Shown here: positions 1-12,249 of the stretch, in pieces
Position numbering within the stretch: the stretch's first letter is position 1
How the letters are laid out: the number at the start of each line of letters is the position of its first letter
Source: Dipteris shenzhenensis
Taxonomy: Eukaryota; Polypodiophyta; Polypodiopsida; Gleicheniales
Assembly: GCA_047967505.1 (NCBI GenBank)
Contig: CM106539.1
Length of the DNA stretch: 64,000 bases
Strand: one strand, 5' to 3'
Program-made: the position numbers and the translations under genes
Notes under the pieces: generated by a model
Told to the model about the DNA's origin: nothing
Databases searched by the model: none
The model's input: only the letters and a program-made list of their open reading frames with translations

Positions 1-301
1 AAAAGTTCATATGCCCTTATAGAAATAAACTTTTGAAACATTCGTCAGAATTTGAAACTTTTATATGAGCAAATTTAAAGTTTCGCCAGGATTCACATCT
101 TTTACTTTAAAATTTAAAAGAAAAAATATAAAATTGTACTATGTTCCTCCCATTACTATGAAACTAAAAAAACTAGCTCGATAAACTTTTGCCAGGATTT
201 TATATTAATATATAAGTATAGTTTTGATAAAAACATCCATGGGCACATTATCATTATCCCAAAGTGGCATTGCATGCAGGATAGATAAACTTGATCTATT
301 A

Positions 302-448
302 TCCTACACACTAGAACATGGCAGACATTTTGACCAAGGCACTACCTACAAAAAAGTGTGAAGCTTTTTCAAAAGGTTTAGGCTTACTTCATTTTGGTGA
401 TTGTCTCATTTCTCTATACATGTTCACATTGTCACTAGAGGGGGAATT
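302..448 (+). pseudogene. Ty1/copia pol C-terminal tail and polypurine tract (remnant)
   Basis: Translation of about 302-448 gives the conserved end of copia polyproteins after RNase H: a YPTH segment, a TAG stop, then NMADILTKALPTKK and a short tail ending where the LTR begins. A polypurine tract (AGAGGGGGAA, 437-446) follows and would prime plus-strand DNA synthesis. The 300 bases upstream are AT-rich and give no clear RNase H sequence, so the element is cut short on its 5' side. The same arrangement recurs at 63219-63365. It is a dead fragment: the body of pol is missing. Confidence 0.8.
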
Positions 449-673
449 TGTTAGATTATGAGTAGTATGGTGTGAACCTACCCTTGGGGTTCTTTTTCCC
501 CTCTAGTTAGTATTAGGGCTAGGCTCCCTATCTAGAGTATATATATATCCTCATTTTAGTATGTGTGTCCACCATTCTGTCTCTTATAGGGATGAGCTTC
601 TTGGTCCCTAGCCTTTGTATAGTGTCTCGGGTTTCTATAATAATCTCTCATTTACCTACATGGTCTTCCAACA
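449..673 (+). repeat. Copia 3' LTR (left copy)
   Basis: The LTR starts with TGTTAGA straight after the polypurine tract. The proposed end, TCCAACA at 667-673, is the imperfect inverted complement of the start, giving a 225-bp LTR. A TATA-like stretch lies at 535-552, as expected for the U3 promoter. The 3' end is less certain because the homologous copy at 63366 continues to match for another 340 bases. Confidence 0.6.
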
Positions 674-1013
674 CTTTGACATGGGAGCTGAGGAGGTATC
701 TTGCACTATCAAGGCAAGCCAACCTGCGAGTCTCCCTTGTTTCAACACATAAAAGCTCTTTTCCTTTTATACAAGGCTATATAAGCTGATACAATCATAT
801 CTAAATTGTCGAAGGAAGGCTCGCAAAAGATGGATTTCATTGCAAAGTTAGGCACCTATGTGTGCAAGATCATGCTGCTTGGATTACAAAAATGCATCTT
901 TTTTGTCACAGTTTCTTGCAAGTCCAGGTTCCAAGGGTGTTGGTCACCTAGAATCATGTCAATGTCATTGTAGCACTCTTGTAGCATAAGTGTCCACAAG
1001 TGTAGCATAGGTC

Positions 1014-1802
1014 CTCGAGACGTATTCTGGTGAGAGGTGTAGGCTAAGGCATGAAAACACACACATTTCATTAATTTTGGACTCTGCAATGTTTAAATTC
1101 ATTTTCATAAGTACTTTTGGACAAAATTTTATTTAAAAACCACTATTTGAAATTGAACGTAACATCTTGCATAGACTCATGTATGGTCCCAATTCATTTT
1201 TATACTTAATTAATTTCTATTAAAAAAAACAACTTTATGAAAATATCCTTCTCAAACCAAAAGTTTACTTTTTGGCACTACCCTTTTGGAATAAAAAGTT
1301 TACTTGGCACTATCCTTTTGCAAGAAAAAGTTTACTTACATAAACTTTTTTTACTAATAATGCAAAAACTAGAATACATAATTCTTACATTACTCTATAC
1401 TATAAAAATCATAGTCTAAACTTTTATTTTTAACAATCCTCATTTAAATAAATAATAATAATTTAAATCTAGGGAAAAACTACATATATATATAGAGAGA
1501 GAGCGAGAGAGAGACAAAGATAGGGACAGAGAGAGATACATACTATATATATACATATATATGCATATATATATACATATATACTGTTATGGATAAATTT
1601 GACCAAGGTAAAACTTGGCCTAAATATGTGTGTGTGCTTGTATGTGTGGCAATAGTATAATAAAATATGGTGTGCATAGGGCCCAGGGTTGAGGTGGCAG
1701 GGCATGACCATGTGCCACCCTTCCACATAAGAGGACCCATAAGGTGTGTTGTACGTAATCCATGGTAGAAATATTATAAAATGTTAAGGTTGCATGGTTC
1801 TT
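1014..1802. other. Segment present only in the left repeat copy
   Basis: The right-hand copy jumps from the base matching 1013 to the base matching 1803, and both then share CATGTGCCATCCCTTCACCT. This segment is therefore either inserted on the left or deleted on the right, with a short TCC-like overlap at the join. It is AT-rich, with a GA/AT simple repeat at about 1488-1580 and no coding sequence I can support. Its first 60 bases resemble 23541-23600 and, inverted, 15060-15120, which belong to the Ty3 3' regions. Confidence 0.65.
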
Positions 1803-2870
1803 CCATGTGCCATCCCTTCACCTAGGCTGTCCCATGCCTACATCTCGCAAGATTCCTTGTGCCAATCCTCCACTTATCCTCCTAGATGTTTGAACGTATT
1901 ATAAATTTGAGAAGAGGCCAAGGGAGTATCTTAGACTTGGGATATGGGGCTCGATTTATGTGGAAAAATGAGGCAAAGGGTTGTCGCACACAATTGAGAG
2001 TGCATACCCACCTAGCCCACATGGAAGATTCCTCCACACACACCATGCATGTGGGAGGATGCATTTATTGGGAGAGACCCCCTCTCTTGGCTATAAATGT
2101 ACAAGCAAAGGTAAGCTAAAACTATAGGAAAGTGTATGTATTGCAACAATGACAATCACCAAAGGGAGCTATTTCTTGATGGAACATGCTCATTCTTGTA
2201 AAGCCACCATGCTAGTACCTTGATTTCCCCATCCTTCCTTTCAAATAAAGCATGACTCTCTTCTCTTCCCTTGATGTCTCCATCTCTACATTCTAGCTCC
2301 CATCATATACATGCTCCTCTTCTCCCTCTCCCTTCCTCTTTGTGCCATGGTCTCCCTCTTCATTCCCACCCCTATTAATCCCTTTTCCCCACCCATGTTA
2401 ACGCTTCTCCCCTCACGTTCCCTCTCCCCCATGGCCCTCGAGTGTCGCCATGCCCAACGTCTAGCCTCATGCCTTGATTTCTTTTCTAGATAATAGAATT
2501 GGTGTGGCTGTTGGGATGCGAAGTCTCTGCGGCTAGTGGCATAAAATCTATCGACATCCATTACTCCTACGACTGTGTGCAGTATCTTCTATGTGCGGTC
2601 CTCTATTTCTGCACCTCTAATCTGTGACATCTATGCGACTCACAGTTCTCCATTTCTACGGCTGCAAAACTTCTCTGTTTTTACGCCTCTTATCTGTGAC
2701 ATCTTTGGTGCTGAACGTCTTGCTCAAGTATTGAATTCTCCTCACCCTCTCCTTCTACCTATCTTGGACTACCGAGAAACCTGGGATGTCTGGATTTTAG
2801 TCTTGGATAATGACATCTTGGATCCTTCAATTTGACAGAGCATACAAACCTTCAACCAAGGTTGCTGGTG
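1803..2870. other. Non-coding stretch with pyrimidine-rich segment
   Basis: I recognise no gene here. About 2225-2440 is strongly pyrimidine-rich on the plus strand and produces spurious open frames on both strands. The first 40 bases continue the homology to the right end of the window (63931-63970). Confidence 0.4.
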
Positions 2871-3116
2871 CTCAGGGGGGTCACTATGTATAAACCCTCT
2901 ATACCACGTGCGTTCAAGGCCTATTTCTAAAATCCCTTATCTGTAAATTTTTCATTAATAAAATGTACCCCTTTTCTATACAAATCTGTAAATTTTTCCC
3001 AAAACTATTTTAAATAGTCCCTTATGTATATTTATTTCTGTAAATTTTAGAAATAAAAAATATCCTTCTGTTGAACTCACGTGATAGGGTTACATATGAT
3101 GAGTGAACCCCCCGAG
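2871..3116. mobile_element. MITE, 246 bp, copy 1 (8-bp target duplication)
   Basis: The element begins CTCAGGGGGGTCACTATG and ends TGAACCCCCCGAG. The two ends form imperfect inverted repeats of about 40 bases that both contain a CACGTG/CACGTGA-like site. It is flanked by a perfect 8-bp direct repeat, TGCTGGTG, at 2863-2870 and 3117-3124. It has no coding capacity. An 8-bp duplication fits the hAT superfamily, but the termini are not typical hAT ends, so that assignment is an inference. Confidence 0.9.
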
Positions 3117-3418
3117 TGCTGGTGTGGGTGTGAAGCTCACTTCACCGGGGGGTGAGGTGTATTGTTATAACAATTCTACAAGTACTTGCAACCAAGTTGA
3201 GTACTCGGCACTCATTTTTGGGCTACAAAAGGTGCAAAAACATCACATCAAGCAACTTGAGATGTGAGGAGATTCTCAAATCGTGTGTGAACAAGTTAGT
3301 GGAAGATGGAAGGTGTGGAGTGAAGGCTTAGTTCCATGACATCAACAAGCATTGGAACTTTGCAAACAATTTGAAGAGGTAAAAATTCAGCATATCCCTC
3401 GAACTCAAAATTTAGTTA

Positions 3419-3658
3419 ATGATTTCTTGGCATGTGAACCTTGTACTTCAATCATGCATGAAACGAGTGGAAGCCTCGCCTCAACAAAGGCGCAAGCCAC
3501 GAATGAGGGTGATCATTTGTAAGGAATGCAAAGGTTGTGGTCATCGTGAAACTAAGTGTTGTGCATATTTGATACGAGTTTACCGACTTCTAAACATCAT
3601 CAAAAAGGTCCTTAAGGACATTGCTCAAAAGAAGGATGCCAAACTGCACACCCCTTGA
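3419..3658 (+). pseudogene. Zinc-knuckle ORF fragment, possibly transposon-derived
   Basis: An 80-codon frame contains basic residues (RRKPRMRV) followed by CKECKGCGHRETKC, an exact C-X2-C-X4-H-X4-C zinc knuckle. A basic stretch plus a terminal knuckle is usual at the C terminus of MULE/FAR1-type transposases and also occurs in Gag. The upstream 250 bases give no long frame and no recognisable catalytic domain. A Ty3 Gag begins only 380 bases downstream in the same direction. I cannot decide between these origins; it is a fragment. Confidence 0.35.
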
Positions 3659-4039
3659 AGAAATAACATGGCGACTACAAGAACTGGAAGAAGCTGAAGG
3701 TGATGTGCAAGCTCTCCAACTATTGACATTTGTCGTGGCATTCTTGTTTGCCTTGATGAACAACCTCATGCAACGCCATGTCTCTAACCCTCGCCTATAA
3801 AGATGGTTGCAATATCATGCCTAGATCAATAAGGTTTGGTCCTTTTAAGATTGTCTATGAGCTATTCTATGCTGAAGATTCTTCCCGTATAGCATTTCAC
3901 AATACACCAATCACACCCTACCCTGCCTGTGTGTGCTTTGTGGATGTATCTTCACCTGATTTTTAGTTCAAGCTACCTCTTTCCATTGTTTACAAATAGA
4001 TAAGTCTCATTTTGCCTCTCTCTTTTCGATTTTCCAAGC

Positions 4040-4920
4040 ATGGCTGACAATCTTGTGTTCTGTGGTCAGGTTGAAGAAAATCCAAATGAGTGTCTTGTGG
4101 CCTTCAAGTGCCGTTGTGTTTCATATCTCAACTTTCTTACCGAAGATAGATGGTTGTTAGTTCTTCCCACATTTCTTGAGGGTTTGGCTCAAGTGTGGTA
4201 TGAGAAGCAGGCCGAGGATGTTCGCCAAAGTTGGCTAAGGTTGACAGTAGTTATGATTGAGTATTTCAACAAAGAAGTGGATTCAGCGACCGTGTTCCTG
4301 GACCATTTAATTGCCACATAGGAGGACAACATCGAATTTCGAGCTGGAATGACTCAACATGTGCTGGGCTACCTTGTAATAGGAGTACGTGATGAATTCT
4401 ACCTCAAGCTTAAATGGGAGAATCCAGAGACCATGGTGCTAGCACAAGAGATTGCTCAAAAGTTTGATAAAGTTCAGTCTAATCTCGCTTCAAAGAAGAT
4501 GGTTCTCCCTCCACAACCCCCTCAATTCTTGCAACAACAACCTGGGGTGTCCAACTCAGGGGCATACCCCCACCCCCCCTTAGGGATGTATCCACTGCCT
4601 CCACCTCAAATGTATGGTCCTCCCTTAGATGCTTAGCGTCAACAAATTGTATATCCTCACCCTCACTTGGAAGATTTCCCTAGCCTCGCCCACAAGCCCT
4701 CCTCCTTCCTACTTCCCCGACCCCTCCTGCTAAAGAACCCGGAGTCAATGACTTTACCGAGGCCCTAAATGATCTTCGACTTGAGATGGTGGGCATTAGA
4801 AATCAAGCCAATCACCCTCCAAGAGAATGTGCTAATGTTGTATGCTATGAGTGCCACCAACAGGGTCATTATCACATCGAATGTCCCAATATTCCAAGGG
4901 TGAATGAGGCCCCAAGGATT
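4040..4920 (+). pseudogene. Ty3/gypsy gag remnant
   Basis: The first frame (4040-4321) starts MADNLVFCGQVEENPNECL and has the helical pattern of the retrotransposon Gag domain, including a WYEKQAEDVRQSW segment. After a TAG stop it continues at 4349-4636 and ends in a proline-rich stretch. A CCHC knuckle (CYECHQQGHYHIEC) follows at about 4841-4885. Order and spacing are those of capsid then nucleocapsid. Stops at 4319 and 4634 break the frame. A protease remnant follows at 5300. The gene is dead but its layout is legible. Confidence 0.75.
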
Positions 4921-5299
4921 TTGACGTAGAGGTCGTTGACCTCGGGAAGAGAAGTCATACCACCTTGTACCCTCTCCAAACCGTGGCCGGGCCTCCCCAG
5001 GAAGAAGATGTCCTTCTCACAGCCCTCAGATGTTGAGATGGCACACCCACCAATAGAAAAGACTAAAAGATCTCGTAGGAGTAAGTGGTCACCCTCAGAT
5101 TTTCCTATCGACTTAGGGCAAGAAGACTATTCGGTCGTTTAGGACCTTTCTCATTAGTCTTTGAGCATCACGCTTCCTCAACTAATTAAGCCCTAAGGTG
5201 AGACATGAGATGCAGCAAGGGCTCTCAACAAGGAGGAGCAAGAAAAAGGGAAAGGTACGGGAAATTTCTTCTATCTTTGAAGAAGTTGATCGGCACCCG

Positions 5300-5640
5300 C
5301 ATACAATAGATGTCATCATAGATCAAAAGTGTGTGTGTTGATGGGGGAGCTGCATGTAATATCATGGTGCCCCGTATCATAAAGAAGTTGAATTTGAAAT
5401 GCACAAGGCATTCCTCCACTCGAATCAAGGTAGCAGATGGTCGACGACCGGCATTTTGCATGTCACTATCCTCCACTTGGAATGAGAAGCCTGTTGTCAT
5501 ACTATCTTTTGCATTTTCTTTGGTTCGATCAAGATCTTGCATGATGAGGTCTATCTTACTATTAAATTCATGATTCAAGGCAAGCAACTCTACTTCATTA
5601 GAGAAGAGGGGGATTACTTTAGCAGGGTGAGCTCCCCCCA
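5300..5640 (+). pseudogene. Ty3/gypsy retropepsin-like protease remnant
   Basis: Around 5331-5380 the plus strand encodes VDGGAACNIM, the flap-side form of the retroviral aspartic protease active site (D-G/S-G-A). It is followed by a basic segment ending IKVADGRRPAFC. The frame then shifts. About 80 codons further it reads as a hydrophobic C-terminal protease segment before homology is lost near 5640. It lies downstream of the gag remnant in the usual gag-protease order. No reverse transcriptase follows, so the element is truncated. Confidence 0.6.
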
Positions 5641-7205
5641 TCTCTACCACCATCACTGGGGTAGGCCTTGTCCATGCCATCGGTAAGGGGTGCCCTATCC
5701 CTACCACCATCGCTAGAGGATGCCATCTCTCTTTCCGAGTCTCACCAATTTCAACTAACCCAACAGTCACAAACCTACTAAAATCTCCAATACTTACTAA
5801 TAGTGTTAATAAACTCCTTTCAAAATTTTGGATCTCTAAAATATCCAAGACTTAATAATGGTGCCAATAAACACCTTTCAAAGTTTCAACAAGGATCATA
5901 TAGACAAATATTTTTTTAAAAACTTAATGGAAAATAAACCAATTTGCTTAAGAATTTCTACATGTATTTGTGGCAATTAATTGATTAAGGAAATCAATTA
6001 AAATAAATAAAGGAAATGAAGGCAATTTGATGAAGTAAAAATAGGGGAGAACATCTAACAAGGTAAATTGAATAGATTGGTTTAAACAAGGAAAAATAAT
6101 AAAGGCAAAAATAAGCATTAAATGAAAAAATCAAACCAAAAATGGGTTAGGATGAAGGGAAAAGATGTACCTTAGTTTTTTTTAGAGTGTAATTAGATTT
6201 GCTGTACATGCTTAGTTTGATGGAGAAACTTGTTGTTTCCTTAAATTAATGTAGTTTGATAGAGAAACAATAAGAAAAGTCAAAACATCGAGCGACTGCG
6301 TTCGAGCGAGCCCAAAGTTCGAGCGACACTTATGAGAAACTTTGTCTAAACCTGTAGGAGCAATAAATTTTTAGTAAAAATGGTTGAATGTACATGACAC
6401 TATTACAGATTATTTTAAATTAGTTTTTGTATGATTCTTGGCAACTCACAAAGATTAAACTTACTATTAGATAACTCATAAATCCATGTAAGTTAGCAAT
6501 CATTCAATGAATACCAAAGGGAAAATTCTTGGCAACATACAAAGAGAAAATCTATTATTCGATAAATAATAAATACATGCAAGTTAGCAATCATTCAATA
6601 GATATAAAAGGAAAAATGTTGTAATGTCTACACCTCAAGGCGATCACTCAAAATCATGTAAGGTAGCATGTGAGTTGAATAGGTTTCTTTATTTTATGGA
6701 GTTACATACATGGCAACAATAGTCCCACCGATGATATGGAAGCTCCTCCTAGCAAAATCTCTCATAAACAACTATTTGTAGCTCATCGATTTTTATGCTA
6801 CCGACGTGATTTGATCCATTTTGTACACAAAATGATCACATGAATAAAATGTTTAAACTATGGAACTAATAAATTATTGATCACCTTATGTCCATGATGA
6901 TGCTAACTAAATATGGATCACCTTCATATGTCCTTGACCATGTATGCACCTCTAGGATGGAGGGAGGAAACCAAGGACCCAGACTCTATATGAGAAAAAT
7001 CCATGGTCATAATTAAATATAGAGTTTGATAAGGTCCGACTCTCATGAAACAAAGATAAGTATAAACTTTCTAAAGATCTAGGATTTTGACACTTTAACA
7101 TGATAAATGTATTCATTCATATCATTCCGATCATTTTGACTACAAACATGACCATATTTGGAGTCCAATTGACCAAGTTATGGCCCAAATAAAATTGGTA
7201 AGAGA
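5641..7205. other. AT-rich intergenic stretch with local repeats
   Basis: I see no gene. Bases 5886-6035 are close to 11095-11242 in the same orientation, so this is a dispersed repeat of about 145 bp. About 6435-6530 and 6530-6625 are a diverged tandem duplication sharing AGTTAGCAATCATTCAAT. Clusters of TCGAGCGA occur at 6288-6330 and again, inverted, at 7504-7545. Confidence 0.5.
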
Positions 7206-7247
7206 AGCCTCCCAAGAGGCCGCGATATCGCGGCCTCTAGGGAGGCT
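7206..7247. repeat. 42-bp near-perfect palindrome
   Basis: The 21-base arms meet without a spacer at GAT|ATC. They are complementary except for one pair. The central 22 bases, GAGGCCGCGAT and its complement, are perfect and markedly GC-rich in an AT-rich setting. It could extrude as a cruciform or mark a recombination or insertion scar. Confidence 0.9.
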
Positions 7248-9789
7248 CCTCCTCCCATTATTTTTTTGCCTTGAAAATGGAAATTGCACAAGAAAAACAC
7301 ATACTTTGACCCCTTTCTTCCACCCCTCCTTTGTTGACCCTTGAAAAACATTGCCAAACATTTTCAAAAATTGTTGTTTGTCTATAAGACAATTGATTAC
7401 TCACAATATCATGGGTAGGACAACAACTATAAAAGTAAGCAATGAATGCTACTTTTTGAACATAAAACATCACACTAGGATGTCAAAAGTTATGAAATTC
7501 CTTGCTCGAACCATCACCTCGCTCGAACGTAGTCGCTCGAATTCTCGTAAATCTCTATAAAAAGCTTCAAATTTTAGTTATTAATCTAGCAAAAAGAATT
7601 ATGGTTAGAGGGTTTAGGGTTTAGAATGTAAAAAATCGTAGGGTTTAGAAATGTTTTTAAAAGAAAAAGAAAAAAGAAAATAGCAGCGGAAGTTAGTGTG
7701 TGTTACAAAGAAAGCTTGTGTAAAAATAAATGATAAAAAAATGTAGACATAAGTAAAAAGAAAAAGGGCCATTAAAGAAAATAAAGAGAAATTAATTCCA
7801 TATGATTAATAAAGAGGGAAAATGAGCCATATAAAAACAAACACACACGCACACATATAAGGGAAAGTAGACCATCGTTCAACAAAGTGGATATGGCGGA
7901 CCAATAAGAAGTTCATGACTTCTTTACAAATGTGCAACGTCACAAGTAGTCACGGCGAAATGAAAGATCATCCAAGTAAAGGAGTGGGAAGTCCACATAG
8001 TCTGTGTGTGTCGAGAAGTTCGTAGAGGTGCCAAGAAGTTCAAAGGTACTGTGATCACGCCAACAACTCGTGAAAAGGAAGGTGAGAAATCACAATGGAA
8101 TGATAGAAGCGTTGGATACAATGCAAGAGATTGGCGACAAGCTTGCAGGAACCCCGCCTTCGCCTCACGACCTCGAGCAATAGCAGCTAAAGGTTAACCA
8201 CGACGAGCAAACTATCTTTACAAGCAAATAGGTGCTCAAGCGAAGCTTCCAAAGCAAAGGAGTCGCCTGTTCCGACAGAATTAAGCAAGAGGCTGAGCAA
8301 AAGAGGTAGCCTTGAGGGACGTGAGGCTTGTGAGCCCGTAAGAGACGATTGTTGCCAACCGAGATGAAACACAAAGCGGAAAGTTAATATCCTTCAAGAA
8401 GTACGGGCAAGTTGAGACTTCATCGACAGTTAGGCACTACCGTAAGAAAGTATGGAGGCACTACCGTAAGCAGAGGTTAAAACGCGCAAACACTTGGAGC
8501 TGTGTCGCCAAGCGAGATCTTTAAAAAAAGACACCTTGAGATGTGGCAAAAAACAACAGTGAAAGAGAGCCTGCCCCTGCTAAGAGTGTACTCTATGTGT
8601 AAGCTGCATGGTGTGTGTGCAACAACCTGAGATGAGCCGTCATGAGCCAACTCGCAAGGGTCGGTAGTAAGAGGAAGATAGGAATGACAAACAATTGTAA
8701 GGACAGGAAGCGCGAGATACATAATGAACAGTAGGTGTTAGGAGAAAAAGGGAGCAATGAAGACCTGCGAGGAAGCCATGGTACCGGCTTTGCTAGGGAT
8801 TAACGACTGGCAATATGGCACACAAAAAAGGGGTTCGTAGAGGAGGACTCTAAGGGGAGGAAGTAAGAGGAATCATCTCTTGTGAGCTTTATAAAAGAGA
8901 AACATAGGGCTGTTACAAGAAGGCATGCTACCATCATGATCATTCTTGTTGCCACCACGATGTGTAAGATCGTGGGTGGTGAAGAAAAAAGTGGATTAGG
9001 AAGTTAATACTGGTTTTTAGGAGGTTTAGATAGTTTAGGTTAAGCATAGTGCTCATGAACAGAATTTGGGAGGGCTAATCTTGAATGGAGGGTTAATCAA
9101 TGAATGTAGGTGTAGTCACGTGCAAATGTCTGTGATGTAGAGAACTTCCATTGCTAAAGTTAGATTTCATCTTTAGTCTTTCATTCCCTACCAAATGCTT
9201 GTGAGATGTGTATTTCAGATTAGATATATGTAGAGGGCCGAGAGAAAGGGGCCTATGAAATCAAATAACAATACAAGGTAGGTGGTTAACCACCAATATA
9301 TAAAGTGTACTAATGGAAGTATCAAGAGCAATGCTCGAGAAGTTAGGGCTGCAACATCATAGTGAAAATTATTGATGATAAAAATATTAACACAGAGGGG
9401 CATGAGAAAGAATTATTATCCTAGATTAAGCACGTTTTGGGGGCCTTGTAGATGGACTAGTTACAGAGGATTACTTATTAGGTAAGTGAAGGCATCCATA
9501 CCTTGATTAGTTACCAAAAGAGGGTTTCACAATTATACAAATTAAAGAAGTATGCCATGAAATAACAAGGAGAAAAATCTTAAAGGGGAAATATTTAAAG
9601 TAAAGAAGAAAATTCAAGAAAATACACAATGGTGAATGTGGGTGAGAAGGTCATATTCTATTGCCATCCAAATATTTCTATCAACCTCTCTTGTGAGGTC
9701 TCTAAGAAAGGGGGGTCGATGCACCATTGGTACTATTTATATATGGGTGTGGTTGCATAGTTAGTCTAATGGAGTATTCCATACAATGG

Positions 9790-9822
<33 letters not shown>

Positions 9823-11239
9823 TGAAAAGGGGAGGTTTATTCATATGAAAATATTAGGGATAGGGATAAATTTGACTAGGGACTAGTTAGGGCGGAGATA
9901 AAAAGCTCTAAAGTTTTAAATGTATAGTAAAGGTTCTAAAGAGATAAAAAAAAGGGGGGGTTAAATAAAATGTAAAAAAATGAAACAATTAGAATGTAAA
10001 TAAGAAAGAAAAGTGGGAATTAGAAACTAAATTGAAGGAGGAAAAAAAATAAAATTAATAATTTTCTTTAAAAAAGACCTTGAAACAAGAACCAAACATA
10101 GAAGCGGAGAAAGGGGGAAGGGGGTTAAAATGTTTACTAAGAAAATTGTTTTTTTTTTTTTTGTGTGTGTGTGTGTATGTGTGTGTGTGTGTGTATGTGT
10201 GTGGGACCCACCCCCAACCCAGAGGTAAGACCACATGGTGGGGAGTAAGCCCACCATGTGGAACTTACTCCACACCTAATAGTAAATGCTAAAAAAAGGA
10301 AACTCTTTGATAAGTGTCAAAAGTGATATAAAGTGATGCTATTATTGGATGCACAATCCAATTTTTGGAACCAATGTTTTTGCACCCAAAAGTAGTCATT
10401 AGTAAACAAAAGAGAGGCACTCAAAATAATTGCAATGAATTAATTGTATGGTACTAGCCTGACCAAAGGCTAGTTGGAAGATCAGGGTGTGTTCTCAGAT
10501 TTAATAATCCCATCAATAAATGAACCATACAATTAATTCAATCATTTGGATAATTATAAAAAGAACTGGTTGGAAAAATATAAATAACAGTAAATTGGTG
10601 TACCCTTTGTCAATATTGCAATCCAAAACCTTTTTTTAAACCAAAAAATAGGAGGATTGGCAAAAGAAGTTTTCTTTATATCGAGTTTGCAAACTTTAAG
10701 CAAATAATTAGTACAAAAATGTCGAATCTATCAAGTAGGTCAGGGTCCACTTACCTGCCACCATCGAAATACACTATATGTTAGAACAATATAGCATGAT
10801 TTGGGTAGATAGGTAATCCATGTGCTCCCTGGCTTGTTATTGCATCACCTAGGAACATGCACAACCTTCTAGATTCTAACGCATAAAAAGAGTCATTAAG
10901 GAGCAAAAATAAAGGGACATAAACCACAAATAATGTTTGAAAAAAAGGGGGTTTAATCCGCAACCATTAAACGAACCATCATTTGAGATAGACCAAGAGA
11001 TAAAGCACCATCTTAAGAGAAAAATTAAACCTTGTCATAGGGGGGTAGTCCACACCCTTTTTAAATATGGGGGTATTCCTCATCCTTGATTGCACAACAA
11101 GGACCATCTAGACAAAGAATTTTTAAAAAACTTAATGGAAAATAAATGAATTTGCATAAGAATTTCTACATGTATTTGTGGTAATTAATTGATTAAGGAA
11201 ATTAATTAAAATAAATAAAGGAAATGAAGGCAATTTGGG
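7248..11239. other. Gene-poor stretch with microsatellites
   Basis: I find no supportable gene in these 4 kb. Landmarks are a (TG)n run at about 9789-9820, a T run followed by (GT)n at 10148-10202, and a hairpin at 10225-10268. The short motif GGCACTACCGTAAG occurs twice near 8430-8475. TGAATTAATTGTATGGT at 10434 recurs inverted at 10524. Much of it probably derives from old retroelement non-coding sequence, but I cannot show that. Confidence 0.4.
10225..10268. repeat. Perfect-stem hairpin
   Basis: CCACATGGTGGG at 10231-10242 is perfectly complementary to CCCACCATGTGG at 10250-10261 across a 7-base loop. Beyond a one- to two-base bulge the stem continues with GTAAG paired to CTTAC. It directly follows a long GT microsatellite. 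No function is evident. Confidence 0.8.
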
Positions 11240-12230
11240 CAAGACGAAATGATTGATTGCCAAATGTGACCCATGCCCCAATGCTAAATACTTCACGGCC
11301 TGTTTCATTGCAGGCCTAAGGAAGAAAATCCACAAAGACATGAAAAAGATTAGGAGTTATGAAACATTTAGTACTACTTATCTTCAACATACCCAACAAC
11401 CCACCTTGACCTCAACAATACCAACCGACACCCACACCAATGTATAGGCACGGCACTTGCACAATAGCACCCCCAGCTATGAGGCTGAATCCTATTCCCA
11501 TTTGAACACAAGTGGATTCGCCTTTCGAGTATCAAGCCGAGTATCCAGTGTACTATGTAGAAGGCGCATAATGTTTAGTACCAGTCTATGCAAAGCAAGT
11601 TCGACCCAACACATATCGAGTGCCAATCAAGTGCTACGGTTGTGGAGAAAATCACCGGATCACAAAGTGCCCTCATTGTGGTAGCCCCGCTACTTTCCAA
11701 CCACTTTGCGGAGATTGTTGCATAGGCCATGCCTATATGGATTGTCCCATGATAAATAAGGTCCCACAATACAGTGAGGCTAAGCCTTACATCCCAATTG
11801 GCATTATTGGGGTGGACCATCAAAGTCTGAGGTCGACAAGCATAATATCACAACTTGTGAATGTAACTACACGCCAGCAAAAAGAGGCCACCAAGGACCC
11901 TAATATTCGAATTCAATCAAGATGACTTCTTCAAAAAATAGTACAAATGCCTCTACCTCCGCTAAGCAATGAGCAGCCAAGCTCATCCACATCAGCTCCT
12001 GAGGCTTAAATAAAAGAAGCTCCATTCTCGAATGCAAAAGTGGAGAAGGCTCAATTTCAAGCACTTCAACAATGGGTACAAAAGGAACAAGCTCAATTTG
12101 AGGTTGAGAAGCAAGCACAAGATCCAATCCCCAAATTGACTCCCCAAAGTATCGATACTGTACTCGAGCCTCTGTTCCAACAATAGAATCCACAACATAA
12201 TGTATCATCATGCCAACTTGAAGGAGCCAC
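11240..12230 (+). pseudogene. Ty3/gypsy gag (family A, copy 1)
   Basis: The element is truncated at its 5' end and starts inside Gag at the segment that reads IAKCDPCPNAKYFTACF. This matches the copy at 17530 and is followed by a basic ELRKKIHKDMKKI-like helix. Cysteine-rich segments follow at 11630-11750 (CYGCGENHRITKCPHCG and FQPLCGDC), giving several adjacent zinc-binding motifs rather than one knuckle. A glutamine-rich linker leads into the protease at about 12250. Several in-frame stops and frameshifts make it non-functional. Together with 12250-13860 it forms one plus-strand element. Confidence 0.7.
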
Positions 12231-12249
12231 ACTCTCTAGCATTCTAAGT

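Larger units (their letters stand above)
1..1013. repeat. Long direct repeat, left copy (pairs with 62919-63930)
   Basis: This kilobase is repeated in the same orientation at 62919-63930. In the first 310 bases I count about seven mismatches. The right copy has one base fewer near position 423. The repeat holds a copia polymerase tail, an LTR start and 340 bases beyond my proposed LTR end. That could mean a longer LTR than I call, or a duplicated genomic segment. The copies part at 1014, where the left one carries an extra 789 bases. Confidence 0.9.

Noticed and set aside
1237-1419. 60-codon frame as a small gene
   Set aside because: AT-rich, no motif and inside a segment absent from the sister repeat.
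5225-5848. 207-codon minus-strand frame
   Set aside because: It lies opposite a recognisable plus-strand Ty3 protease and shows no domain of its own.
10434-10540. 17-base inverted repeat TGAATTAATTGTATGGT as MITE ends
   Set aside because: No target duplication and a spacer of only about 70 bases; may be chance in AT-rich DNA.
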